This document shows, piece by piece, positions 22,560-34,930 of a stretch of DNA of 64,000 bases. The first letter of the stretch is position 1. Each line of letters opens with the position of its first letter. Source of the DNA: Plectrocnemia conspersa (Eukaryota > Arthropoda > Insecta > Trichoptera > Polycentropodidae); assembly GCA_009617715.1 (NCBI GenBank), contig VTFK01000154.1, positions 434,001-498,000 of the forward strand, written 5' to 3'. A program made the translations under genes and the position numbers. The notes below the pieces were generated by a model. That model made no database searches. It had not been told where the DNA came from and saw nothing but the letters and a program-made list of their open reading frames with translations.

Positions 22560-23590
22560 TTCAATTATTAAAGGTTTGCCGAATTAAATATTTATTTAAG
22601 AGTATAAACGTTTGATAATTATAGGGTTGCTTGATATAAGTAACATTACTTATTAGCATTTTACTTATATACACATAATAATTATGTAAATAATATCATA
22701 CAGATATATGTCACATTGAGTGAGAAGAAAGCACACAAATTAGAGACTCCAATCCGAATATTCAAATACTGAATATATTTACCTCATTACTTGTTTTAAA
22801 CAAATTACTTGTTTTAAAATGTAAAGTTTTAAGACTCATTAAAATTAAAATATTATTTTAAATGATGGTATTTAGATATGAAGTATTTCTAAAATAATCT
22901 ATATTATAGAAATGTACTAGATTTTTATTATTTGGGACATATTGTAATATAAGTTTCAAACTTTTTAGATATTATGGAAAATTTAAGGAAAAGTCAGTCA
23001 GGTTTAATCTTAAAGGTGTAAGATAAATTGTCAATTGCAAAGCAGTTTTTAAATTTATTTGTTAATATATTGCTACCAATTTTATGTTACTCTATAAAAT
23101 TACCTGGCTTTGAAAAATACTTTTATAATAATGCCACCTTGTACATGTGATATAAAAACTCATGTATCAAAAATAGTAATAACTTTAAAATGTCGTATAT
23201 AGCTAGAACATGGGATTTTCTTCCGTCCTGTTTACAAACATTAATAAGTTAATTTACAAATTAGGTCATCAATAAAAAAAAAAAGGATATGTGTTTATTA
23301 CTTTAACTCGTCAAATGCAGAGAAATTAAGGAAACACATGCATATGTTTACTGTTTTACAGTTGTTAATAATATTGGTATCATTTAATGCATTTTTCTTA
23401 AATATTTAACAACAATCTAGATACTAGACCGAGTGTAATTTCAGTTTATTATCCTACTATAGCCTTTAATTTTATATATTTAGCATACAAAATACAAATT
23501 ACAATGGAATCTAGTTATAGATGGAAAACTTTTTGTAAAACATAATGTTTGTATTAAATCCTACCAAAGCATGTAGTCACCGTTCTAAAT
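22560..23590. other. AT-rich DNA with a small 18-bp tandem repeat
   Basis: The word ATTACTTGTTTTAAA occurs at 22786 and again 18 bp later. The rest is AT-rich and lacks recognisable features. Confidence 0.4.
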
Positions 23591-23599
23591 TTAGCGCAC

Positions 23600-23880
23600 A
23601 CTCATAATACACCCCCGTGAAAATGCATTCTCGCCGCCAGTGGGCAATCTCTCGCAACAGTAGGGGTGAGGGAGTGAAAAAGAAAATTTTGGGTATTCCT
23701 TGCTGTGTTAGGACTGGAATTTTGGGTTAGTGGACATGTAGACCTAGATACGCAAGCACGGCAATTTTGTTGTCTTGTGTTCGTCAGTTTTGTGTCGGTG
23801 TTGTACTCGTGTTTTGTTTTCGTGGACGTATCGTTAGATGGCGTGAGTGTGTTAGCATCGTAGTTCTAAGCACATATAAA
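23600..23880 (+). promoter_or_regulatory. Candidate promoter / 5' UTR region of the CELF gene
   Basis: A GC-richer, GT-rich block about 1.1-1.3 kb upstream of the start codon. It contains an arthropod initiator-like TCAGTT (23784-23789) and a strong donor-like GC/GTGAGT at 23843. If that donor is used, this block would be an untranslated first exon spliced to the coding exon. Motif evidence only. Confidence 0.3.
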
Positions 23881-24452
23881 TAGTGTTTCTAGTCGTAGCC
23901 TAATATTAATATTATTAATAATAATACATAACCCTTCAAAGTTTGTATATAACATAAAATTTGTGTCGCTGATCACTACAAGTACAAGAAAGAAGAATTG
24001 AAGAATCAACAGTAATACTAATCTGCTCAAGCAATCGGTTGTGTTCAAGTGTTTAATACCAAATAAATAAGTATATAAACCGCTCAACATTAATTAGGAA
24101 CATAAATAGCGCCTGTCAAAGTACAAATAAAGTAGAATACAATTAAAAGTCTGATTTAAATATAAGTGATTGTACAAAATATTTTTAAATAACTGTAGGA
24201 GCACAAGAGTACAAATTAACATAAGTTAGGATAATATGTGTTTAAATTACCATAATTAATAATTAAAATCTACCTCAAATAATTTAATAAATATATAAAA
24301 ATCTAGTCATATATATTCGTTTAATATTTAACTACATGTGATTCGGTGGGAATACACCATATGTGATTTTACAGTGCAATGCATTAATCAGTAACTAGGA
24401 ACACTTATGCAAATCGATATTTTTATGCGTTTTATACACACACTGTATATAC

Positions 24453-24460
24453 TATAAATA
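24453..24460 (+). promoter_or_regulatory. TATA-box match
   Basis: TATAAATA followed by GAGGCGGTG is a consensus TATA box in + orientation, about 490 nt upstream of the CELF ATG. A start near 24480-24490 would give a 5' leader of about 450-460 nt contiguous with the coding exon. In AT-rich DNA such matches are common, but the GC-rich flank immediately downstream makes this one more credible. Confidence 0.3.
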
Positions 24461-24941
24461 GAGGCGGTGTCGAAAGTACTGTATTTTATACGCCACCCTT
24501 ACGGTTGTTTTACTTTGTCGGGGTGAAATTATAATTTGAAAGCGGCTTTGTTGCGTGCGAACGTCGAATCTGCCCTTTGATATTTATTGAAGGCGAACTC
24601 GAAAAAATATATATATGGCGAATCTATCTCGAAATTACAAGATAAACACTGTTAATTAAGAGCCGAGAAGAGCTTTCGCCCTTTGGACATTTGAGAACTG
24701 TCTGCTGCACAAAAATATCAAGATAAAATATATTTTGATAATACATAAAATAATATTATATAATAATAAGAGTGCCAAATTACAAACATAAAATACAGGA
24801 ATTAAATTTAATATAGTGCCTATATTTATTTAAAACATTATATCGATAATAATATCAATACTTTAAAAGACTGATTTTTAAAATAAATAGATATTTATAT
24901 ATTGAAGGGTTTATTTCTATACATAATTAAACATAAGTGTC

Positions 24942-25416
24942 ATGCTTATTCCTCCAATGCAGGCCGCAATGAATCCGGCTCTAATATCATTGGCTACGAC
25001 TCCAGGCTACGGTAGTGCACCTGTCCAAATTGCATCCAATGCCCCGATGCTGGGTTTCGCCAATTCACCGCCAAACATGCCCTCGAATGGTGGAGGACAA
25101 GCGTCCATGTCCAATCAGAATTGTCCTCAAACCATGTTCACGGCTCAAATGGCGCCAAGATCGATCGAAGCCAACCACCAAACGATGGTCCAACCTATCA
25201 AAACTATCGTCGCCCGAACCGGCATAGAAGACAGAGACAGCTCTTCAATGCAATCGTCTTCTTCGTCTCTGTCCATGTGCAAAGACGCCATCAAACTGTT
25301 CGTCGGACAGATTCCGCGACATCTGGAAGAAGAGGATCTGCGTCCGATGTTTGAAGAGTTCGGCAAGATTTACGAGTTCACAGTGCTGAAGGACAAGTAC
25401 ACCGGCATGCACAAGG
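24942..25416 (+). CDS. bru3: CELF/Bruno-family RNA-binding protein, first coding exon (partial, Bruno-3 / CELF3-6 type)
   Basis: CELF proteins regulate alternative splicing, translation and decay of mRNAs by binding UGU/GU-rich sites through three RRMs. This exon encodes residues 1-158 plus the first base of codon 159. Residues 1-110 are a low-complexity leader rich in Met, Pro, Asn, Ser and Gln with a Ser run (about 100-111). RRM1 begins near residue 115 (D-A-I-K), with RNP2 L-F-V-G-Q-I at 119-124, then [12 protein letters not shown] and [11 protein letters not shown], diagnostic of the family. The exon stops where G-C-A-F-L-T-Y (RNP1 region) should follow. The junction CAC AAG G/GTATGT is a consensus donor at phase 1. 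The ATG is supported by an in-frame TAA at 24924-24926 with no Met between. RNP1, RRM2, linker and RRM3 lie beyond the window. Family certain; paralogue assignment (bru3 rather than another CELF) is likely. Confidence 0.92.
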
Positions 25417-25879
25417 GTATGTTTATAGTAGATAGGAATAGATTAGTCGAATGCGAGAACGATGAATGGGTAGATGTTGTCGATGTGTAAGCTCGATAAT
25501 TAATGGTGGCCTTTTGGACATGGCGACGTCGTTGATAATGAATGAAAAATGATCATTTGTCAAACAATGAGGATTGAATTTTGCTGTTTATTTTTATTAT
25601 GTGCAAAAGCAAGTTGAAAGTAAAGGTTAAACACATTTTAATAAATAATTGTAAACATTATGTTCAGTTCCTTTAACATTGATTTTACTAATAAATATAT
25701 ACATTATTTGCTAATAAATATTTAAAATACGATCACACTAATTTGCGTGTTAATCACCACATATTTAATCAGAGGTCGCGTGACTATTGATCAATTTATT
25801 TGATTTTACCATTTATAAGCCTTTTTAGTCTTCTTACTTTTAAAACCGTTGTAAGCATTGTAATGATATAACATCGTCA

Positions 25880-25932
25880 GGGCCTTTAAAAAAAATGTGC
25901 GGACCGAATCAATATTCATATTTTAAAGGCCC
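25880..25932 (+). repeat. Perfect 12-bp inverted repeat in the intron, 464 nt after the exon
   Basis: GGGCCTTTAAAA (25880-25891) pairs exactly with TTTTAAAGGCCC (25921-25932) across a 29-nt loop. The GGGCC closing base pairs make it a stable RNA stem if transcribed with the CELF pre-mRNA. It could be a mobile-element relic or an RNA structure. No known miRNA is recognised in it. Confidence 0.5.
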
Positions 25933-27187
25933 AAAAAAAAATAGTAGGCAAAATATTAAATCAATGGTGCTAAATATTTATCATATTATTTCTATCTTAT
26001 AAATTTAAAAAGCTCTGCGTGCTATTTCTTTAGCGAATTAAATTTTTATTTCAGAATAATCTAAAATATGCGCTATCTGGTAGTTATTATTGAGTGGCCA
26101 GTTAATTTAGTCACTCTTGACTTATTTTCGATTGTAAAAAGGTTTAAATGTATTTTCAGAACACTAAATTGACCATTAAAAAATTTCTGCTTACAGACAT
26201 AGTTAAAAAAAATATTTAGGTATCCCATATCAAAAATTTCTTTAAATAATTCCGTTGGTTTCTTGCTTAGTTTAAAACTGCATTTGGTCGTCATATTTAT
26301 CTGGCGATAATTTTGTCTTAAAAAAAATATTCTCTTAATACATCCCATTAAATTTCATCAAAATTTAAAAAAATGGACAAAAAAGAAATTGCTTCATTTA
26401 ATTTTAATTAAATTTTAATGTTCTTAAGTTTTAAGTGACATTTTATTTAAAATTCTATAGGGGATTTATTTTTGGTTGCAAATTTCTTACACTATTCGAG
26501 AACTCGCCTGCATGTGTTTTTTTTTTGTTATTCTAGGTGTATTTTTAGTTTGTTCTTAATTTTTTTCTACATCCAATGATGAGATTTAGTAATGAGTTTT
26601 ATTTAATTATAAAAATATTTCCAGTTAAACTGTAGACATCTATGTTTGCTGATCAACGAAAAAGCTTCTTAAATCTATTTTTTTTAAAACATATCGCAAT
26701 GACCTTAAATTGCAAAGCCACTGATTTTATTACTCATAACCTTGCTGGCTAGAAAAAGTAACATTAGTGTTTTAAAAAAGCTCGATTAATTTTACATAAC
26801 CCACCGAGAAGTTTGTTAACAAACATTAAACTTGTTTTTGAAATGTTGTATGAATATTTTTTTTAATCTCTCATCTTTTTGAGCTTTCCCAAAGACACTA
26901 TGAATTTGCTGGAGAGTGCCAAATAAAGTGAAATTATGTAGAATTTACTCCGATAAGATTAAACATATTTTTTTCACGACTAGAAAATGTACAATTGCTA
27001 TTTTCACGCAAAATAAATGTTCGAACACCGTATATTATTCTACTATACGTAATTAGCATTAGTGTAGCTTTGTCCCAGTTAGTTTATAAACTATAGTTCT
27101 ATTTTCTAAATCAAGAGTAGCAATTTCTAGACCTGATTTATCAGAAAAATATCAAAGAATAAATAACGTCCTTTAATTCAAAATTCT

Positions 27188-27285
27188 AATTTGCAGGACT
27201 CTCACCAAGTTGAGGCATCTTTTATTGTGAGGTCCGGGGCAGCCGCCTCTCTTGCTCCCCTGATAGACCCTGCACACACGTTTTT
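27188..27285. mobile_element. Possible transposon-derived fragment
   Basis: A short GC-richer block in an AT desert, with GTGAGGTCCGGGGCAGCCG, CCTCTCTTGCTCCCCTG and ATAGACCCTGC. The pyrimidine-rich CTCTTGCTCCCCTGATAGACCCTGC style resembles sequence seen in arthropod dispersed repeats. No transposase or terminal repeat is visible, so the assignment is weak. Confidence 0.25.
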
Positions 27286-28310
27286 TATGTATTTTAAAGT
27301 AATTTCCAACAGACTTGTTTATTAAAAAAAATACTTTATAATAGTCTTATATATAGGCAAATTGATTATGCATTTACTTGTTGCTGAAATTTAGATATTT
27401 TTTCTGGAAATATTTGTAATCAATAATCAATGCGTAACTAATTTAATTATTTCTGTATTGTATTATAATATATGTCAATGTGAACTGTAGTGTATTGAAC
27501 TATATATTTATGTTTATCTAAAAACATTAAAGAGATCAATAATTCAATTAAAAAAGCGGCGTAAAAATCAAATATATTTTCTCAAAATATTAACCGATTT
27601 TAAAATAAATAGATTTTTTTATATGAATTTTAAAGCATTTTTTTTTTAACCTCTACACTTAATCTTCAAGTATGTTTATTATTAAATTATTGCTATCTGC
27701 CAGCGCATAAGGGAGATTTATAATTAAGTTAATGAACTCTTGCAACTTGCATTTTATTTATAAATAATGAAAAATTTATCAATTTTTACTAAATCATTAA
27801 GTAAAATTACATTTTGGAAAAATAAATAAGAGGTAATGACGTTTATCAAACTACATTTTAAAATATATTTTATGATGAGATTGAGAAGATCGTTACTTAA
27901 ATAATTATCTAATTTTTTTTTCTATAATATGTGACAAGCAGCAGAAAAAACTGTAAAAATTACTATTATTTACGAATTTTTAATTTGAAAGCAAAAAGTC
28001 TTTGATATAGTATATCTATTTCTTAATAAACGTAAATAACATGCGTCATGTAACTTTATAGAAGTTGAAATCGCACAAATTTCCATTAAGATTCGTTATC
28101 GTGTTTACCTACAAAGTTTTTTTTGCAAAGTATAACACAACAAAACAAGAAAATAAGGTCGCAGCCTTCAATCTGCCTATCAACTTTAAAAAACTTTTCA
28201 AGTTGTATTTTTTCGCCTAAATTACCAAACTCGAACAACAAAATCACTGTCACAAAGTCGCGAAACTTGGAATGTTGTTTAGCGCGAAATCTGTTGGCAA
28301 AATCTGGTAA

Positions 28311-28690
28311 TTGATTCGAAATTTACAACGATGACGTCACGGCGGAAAGCTTTTCCGTGTTATCAGGGGACACATCGAATCCCACACACATACACACATG
28401 CCCTTAAAACAAACCACCGCGAGTGAGCAAACAGGGGCGGATTTTAAAATATGAACTCACTCTCACCCCGTGTCACCAAAAGTAGAGGGAGTACGGTTGC
28501 ATGACACACGAATGTGTGACACGTTGCCGTAATAATGGTTGAATTTTCGTCATGTTATTTGTAACATTCGCATGTGCGATCATTTGCTCGGTGTAAGGCG
28601 CTGGCGGTGAATGCATTATGTTGGGTCATTTGTCATTTTGCTTGTTGCTACTGCCTTGCACCCGACAGCTAGGCAATGCGCCTTAAAGAG
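28311..28690. promoter_or_regulatory. GC-richer island with a full CRE
   Basis: It contains the palindromic TGACGTCA at 28332-28339 followed by CGGCGGAAAGC, paired TGACAC words around ACACACGAATGTGTG (28502-28522), and CA-rich runs. The layout recalls the island at 14331. A CREB-responsive intronic enhancer is a reasonable hypothesis. There is no coding signal. Confidence 0.35.
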
Positions 28691-31600
28691 CTAAAAATAC
28701 TATTTTACAATATTGTAGAGATAAATTTGCCGATTTTTAAATTGAGTTTGATGGCTAGGTTTACATTAATAACTTTTTGAAAGGCATTAATGCAACCATG
28801 GCTAGCAAAAGAGTTGTTATGTGAACTGTAGATTTGCAACTAAGGTTCATCGCACTCAATAGCGATAATCAGTATTTTAATTTTCAGAATGTTCATATCA
28901 TAATTAATAAATATTGATAGTGTTGCAGCTTAGTGATTTAATATAAACATACGTTTATATTTTTAATATATAAGTGTTAACAATAGAAAGATCTATTAAT
29001 ATCAATCCGTAGCAGCACTGCAGATTTATGCAAAGGATGAAGAACATGACAAAGGATTTGCACTTAGACGAGAGTTAATGCTTTAAGAAACTCATTGTTT
29101 CCATTGTGTCCGAGACGAAGACATTTGGACAGTGGAGCAAAATATACAACTCGAGATGAAACGTTACACGTTTTACATCTGATTCACTATTTAAAAAAGA
29201 TGCAATTTGCTTTATAATACACTTGTATAAAATAACTATCAATTGGCACTGAATTCCTTAATAAATAAATAAAATATATTTGTATATAAGTTTATAACCG
29301 TCTCGTTCGAGTTTACTATGCATGCACATAATAAAATAGTCCAATAAACAAAGTTTTGGCATCAATACGACATTGTGTCGTTCAAGGGAAAAAACCATAT
29401 TTACTTAAGACTTTTTATACATTTTTTATTGCGTTTTTAACAGCGTTCAAATAAAGTTATAACCTTGCGATGAACTGAATTTTTGGCAACTCATGTTCTC
29501 ATGAATGTTTTTTATCGTAATTATTAAAAATACAAACATATTTATATACATACACATACTTCTGTATAAATATAAAATGTGCTTGTGATGTCGACATTTT
29601 AATTTTTAAAATATAAAATATATTTCATTTGGTGACAGTTCTTGAATAGGCTTTGAAACAAACAAACTTTTTGCTAGTGAGAAAGAAAAACAACAAAGGC
29701 TATATTAAATGTATTCTGTTTAAACTACAATAAAATATAATGTATATAAGGTAATTTGAAATATATATTAAAAAAACTTTATTTATAAAACGTTATCTTT
29801 AAGGATCATTTGCGTTTGTTTATTATTTAAAGATCAAATTGTAATACATTGCATCATATTCTACAATTATTTAAAAAGTTATGTTTCTTTTAATTTATTC
29901 TGATAATAAAGTCGTACACAAATATAGTTTTTCAGTTCCATAGAAATTAAGAAATTAAGTTTCTGTGTGTAATATTATTAATTTAAGTATTTTGTGTTTT
30001 TTTTTAATATAATACCAGTAAATTCATTTTAAACTATAATTTGCTATTTAATTAATAACCCCACAGAAAAAAAATAAAAAGTAATATAATTTTTATGGTT
30101 AAAAATATAATATTACAATTTATATAATAAAAACAATACATAAATGCAAAAAGAATTAAAATTATTAAAATAATAACAAATATATGAAAGTAATATATCT
30201 GAGTCTGCAAATATATGTAAGATATTTTGCGTTTTAAACTAGTACAAAAAAAAATATTTTTATGTTTGTTTTTGAATTGTAAAATTATTAAAAATGGTAA
30301 CAGGTACATGACTTCCTAGTGATGCAATATTTAATATATCAATAAAAATAAACACCCAAGTGGCGAAATTTTATACTCACCTTTATTTGAAAAAAATATC
30401 AGATTAAATCATAAAAATATATTCAAATTGATTTAATATAAATAGTGATATTAGAAAAAAAACATCAAAAATTACAATACACAAAATAAAAATTACTTCA
30501 ATTTAAGGTGCAAAAGTTAAAAACATATTTATACCTATATATAGAATTTTAAATTAAAATTTAAAATTAATAACTTAAGATTTCTTAAATTAAGTTTTTT
30601 ATTGACATCCAACTACGGCAGAAAATTAAAAAATAAATGAGGATAATTAAAAATGTCATATTTTTTAAAATATTATATTATTTTTTTGCTTTAAATTCCA
30701 TTTTTTTGCAAATATATATAATGAAAGTACTTTGTCAGTATATACTTAATAATAATTTTATAAATTTAAATATATTAAAATATTATAAATATGCTTGAAG
30801 TTGAGATACTAGTCTAGAATGTATTTTTGTTTACTAGTCTATACTGTATTGTAGTTTCATTTTTGGATTAAAAGTTATCTCTAAATAAATTAATACATTT
30901 AATATAAAGCTAATATAGAAACGAGTTTTTTTTATCTAACAAGAGCACCTAATGTTTTCGGTTTTCTAATCTTTATTAATCACAAATTTGTACAATTAAA
31001 CGCATACTAAATCGACATTTTTAATAATTTTTGTGACAACCAATGTTTTTTTAATTGTTTGTTAGTTAAAATTATTCGCTATTTTGATTTCTAATAAATA
31101 TTTTTAATAATTAAAAATATTCGCTATTTTTCCAAGAGTTGCTTATAAATTAAAGCATTAGTTTTTCAAATAAAATACAATGAACTGAGCAAACCTTGTA
31201 TTTGCTGAAATTATGAACTGACGCCAGATTTAACAAACGATTCAATGCGTGCTATATTTTAATGCCCTATTTTTTTATTTGATTTGACATTTTAATAGTT
31301 ATTAATCCTGTTGTTTGAGCTTTTAATTAGCAACAAATAGATTTTGACTATATTTTCCATATTAACGTATTCCTTATTTATATTTACTATACTATTTTGC
31401 TACATATTTTGCTTGTCAATAAGGCTTCACATTAATAATAAATCTCTATCTCTTATTTTTCACAAAGTTAACACTAAGTAAAAATAAGAACACTAAGTGA
31501 AAATATTATTTTATGCTAATTTTGTATCTAAATTAATTATATTGGTGGTAGTGAAAATTACATCATTATGAAATAAAATGTGCCCTTTTAAGGTCATACG

Positions 31601-31870
31601 AAATGACACAACGGTGTATTCACCAAGGAATTATTACTTAAATATGTTATAATGGATATTTTTTTAAACATAGTTTCTGTTATGTATGTATCTATAAATA
31701 TATATTTTTATCATATTTATTATACTATTATAAAACTCAAGAAATTTATATTTCCAATTTTTATTGATAATTATAATATTTTTAATAATTTAGAGCTATA
31801 CTCGATTTTTATTTTCAATATGTTTTTGCAAATGATATTTCGGAATAAGCAGGTACGAATTTTTTTGTAA
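28690..31870. other. AT-rich intron
   Basis: AT-rich sequence with homopolymer and ATA-type low complexity. The 28980-29170 portion is somewhat more complex but shows no domain or motif I can name. Confidence 0.4.
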
Positions 31871-31884
31871 ATACCAAATCTCCA

Positions 31885-32160
31885 CATGAGATGCATGCGG
31901 CGCGAAAACCTTACAGCGCATGCGCGCAGTGCCTCGTGGCCGTGACGTTTCGCCCGTGCCTCTCCTTCTCTTTCTCAAGAAGGAAAACCTTCCCTCTCTG
32001 AGGGAAAAGCTCGCGATAGCGATCAGTTGTTACGCCGACTCGGAGAGCGTCCGTCGTGAAAGCTCGCGCTCGAAAGCTCCGCACGGACCGACGAAAGCTC
32101 ACGCTCTACGAACAAAATACAACACACACGCCAAAAAATGTTAAATTTCACACCGCGCAT
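31885..32160. promoter_or_regulatory. CpG-rich island with an NRF1/Ewg-type palindrome
   Basis: GCGCATGCGC at 31916-31925 is the core of the NRF1 (erect wing) binding palindrome. GTGACGTTTCGCC follows near 31941. The word GAAAGCTC recurs at least three times (about 32058-32100), with a related GAAAAGCTCGCG near 32004. CpG density is high and overlapping frames of 60-74 codons lie on both strands without domains. It could be an intragenic promoter or enhancer. Confidence 0.4.
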
Positions 32161-34100
32161 AATGAACGTGTTACGTGTCTCGCTGTGAAGTAATTTCACA
32201 AAAAAATAAATACGACATAACATGCGTCTAAAAATCATTCGGTGACGAAATTCGTACTATCACAGAGCAAACATTTAAAACAACAATCAAAAACATGAAA
32301 AGCAATGCAACATAATAGGGAAATTAGATCAAAACAACAAAATAAATCATATCGCATAATATAATGTTTTATTATTAATAATTATAATACGCTTTACACG
32401 CAATCAAAACATTGTTATTTATTACAATATATTTACATAATAATAAAACGAGCTTCTAGTATTATTAGTATTAATTAACAATAACCATAATAAGTCGAAG
32501 CCTTTAAAAAAATATTAATATATAAGAAAGTAGTTTCAAAGTGCCATTATTGCAAGTGTCTAAATATTTGAACCAAACAAAGTACGTACATAAGTGATTC
32601 GTTGTGATTTTTAACCCGTTGTTAAAGGTACAAAATACTTCAATGACTGCTCTATTGCAAGGTTTGTATTTATATGTATTTAAAATAATGCGAGAGTAGG
32701 TATATATTTTATTAAAAATACATAAAAACATAGTAATGAAATGTCACTTAATCGCGATTTTTCAAAACTAGTCTATGGCATGTAACGTTGTCAGGGAAAA
32801 TAAAACCACATATAACAATAATTTAGTACTTGACTCGTATTTATTATATTTACAAAAATATTATAGTTTGCTTGAAAATTATTAAAATCAAACTTAAATA
32901 TTAAACAAGTATATTAAACATTTTTTTTTTATTTTAGTTTAGATTAGATATTTTTAATGTTAAAACTAATTTATCTAATAATACAAGTATGTATCAAATT
33001 TTACTTATTCAAAAAATATTTTGATTTTTTTTAAAGTATGCATTTATTTTTTTAGTTTATATTCTTAATAAAAAAAGTAAAATATATTATATGATTAACA
33101 GAGATTTTTTTGGGTTAAAGGTAGGTTTGATTTAGTATATAATAATTTTTTTGCTCATTTTTTACAGTTCTTATATACATATATTTTTATATTATATTAG
33201 TCAAATGTGCAATTTTTTTACTGGATTTAAATTATATTGTTAATGTTTAAAAATCAAAAACAATAATAATAGTATAAATATTTATTTAAGTGTGTATTAA
33301 AATTTTCTATTTACATTTATTCGATTAAATACTAGATTCATTAATAAATATGAGAATATCAAATCTAAATCTACAAATTTAGGTATCTATTTCGAGCTCT
33401 TTAAAATAATTCGTTCATTAATATAAAAATTCTAATATAATATATTATATAAAAATGTTTATTTTAATTATTTTTTAATATATAAAAATTATAAGCAAGA
33501 AGTGAAAAATTATATACTATTGATTTTTATTTAATTAGGTTTAATTATGAATGCTATTTCCTGAGTTTGGGTTAGCTAACATTAGGCTGTGTATATTTAA
33601 ATATATACATAAAATAAATATTTTTGTGTGTAGTGTAAACATTAAAATTATACTTTCATATAATCATTAAAAACAATATTTCCTATTTTTTAATACAGTA
33701 TTATATTTACATTTTTAAATTAAATTTAGATTCATAAAATTCGAGAATTATATGAATATTTTTTCTAAAACTATAATAAAAAAAATTAGGTTAGTATTTT
33801 ATTATTATTATTTCTTAAATTTATATAATATATATTTTAAAATAGAAGTTAGATATAAATCTTTATTTTTGATTTTATAATATAGATTTAAAATCTTTTA
33901 ATGGGTAATGTCACAACACGATTAATTTATACCAAACTTATTTATTTATATTTTAATATTTTATGTTTATGTACATATTTATATATTTACAAACAATATA
34001 ATATTATTTTTAAAGATGTCAAATAATAAAAAAAGTAAAATACTATATTTTAGGTTTAAGGGTTTCTTGCGACCCATTACCATTGGGTAGCCTTTAAATA
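32160..34100. other. AT-rich intron
   Basis: Extremely AT-rich. No supported feature. Confidence 0.45.
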
Positions 34101-34104
34101 TTTT

Positions 34105-34930
34105 TTTAAATAATTCTAGTGCGGCATAGAGTGGTTATAAATTTTGATGCCAACCTGTCGAGACGGACCTGTACGGAAATGCGGCCCGATGATATAGTGG
34201 CCGCCGTTCTGGCCAGATAGGCCGACGAAAAATGCTAACGTAACGATGCCCAAAAAAGGCCATTAAATTTTGTGAATCCTGTCTTTTGGGGTAGAAAATA
34301 TATACGACGCTCTTTAGGGTTAAATATATTCCGCGCGGTTATTTATGTATGTATAATATATAAAATTGAGATCCTATTCACTTTTATATGATGGCAATAA
34401 CGAGCGCTTTCAACTGCAAGTCATCACGTCAAATTATACTAAAGCAGATCAATTATTCTCAGATGGGAATTCAACAGGTACTCTTCGTTGTGAGACGCAA
34501 ACAAACCCTTTATCAACATAATAACAATGCTTATTATACACATAATATGATTCATACATCTCTTTCAAACCTAATAAAGTCGATACGTATTTATTTTCGT
34601 CGCGACTGAACTTTTACTATAAAGACGCTAACGCTAAAGCTTCGGACTTTAGCATACTGCCGTCAAGTTGAAAAGCTTGCTAAAAGTTGAAAAAAAAAGT
34701 TTCGTAAAAGTGAAGTTAGATTTAGTGGAAGTAAGTTCGGCATTCCAACGATATACGACGTCACAAAGGTATCGTTGGACCGCTGTTTTTCGTTGTGTAC
34801 TCGACGTGAATATATGACCAGTCTTGGTAGTCGAGTCACGAATAATCTATCATTAAGTTTTGATTTTGTTTTGCCTGAGCTCGACATGCATGCAGCAAAG
34901 GGGATTTTACAAACGAACTGTGGTTAACAA
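34105..34930. promoter_or_regulatory. Two GC-richer islets
   Basis: About 34110-34330 (GATGATATAGTGGCCGCCG, CGTTCTGGCCAG) and about 34600-34930 (ATACGACGTCACAAAGG, with GACGTCAC as a CRE-like core, then TACTCGACGTGAATATATGACC). Short frames are open but lack domains. Candidate cis-regulatory DNA by composition only. Confidence 0.25.

Larger units (their letters stand above)
25490..28310. other. AT-rich intron
   Basis: Mostly AT-rich. Contains the hairpin at 25880-25932 and a GC-rich repeat fragment near 27188-27285. Open frames up to 91 codons are low complexity and not credible genes. Confidence 0.4.

Noticed and set aside
28594..28614. TAAGGCGCTGGCGGTGAATGC resembles mature miR-124
   Set aside because: The seed differs (AAGGCGC, not AAGGCAC), there is an extra base, and upstream sequence does not contain a pairing 5' arm to form the conserved hairpin.
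30052..30309. 85-codon hydrophobic minus frame resembling a membrane peptide
   Set aside because: Ile/Phe/Leu runs are a by-product of poly-A/T sequence, not evidence for a membrane protein.
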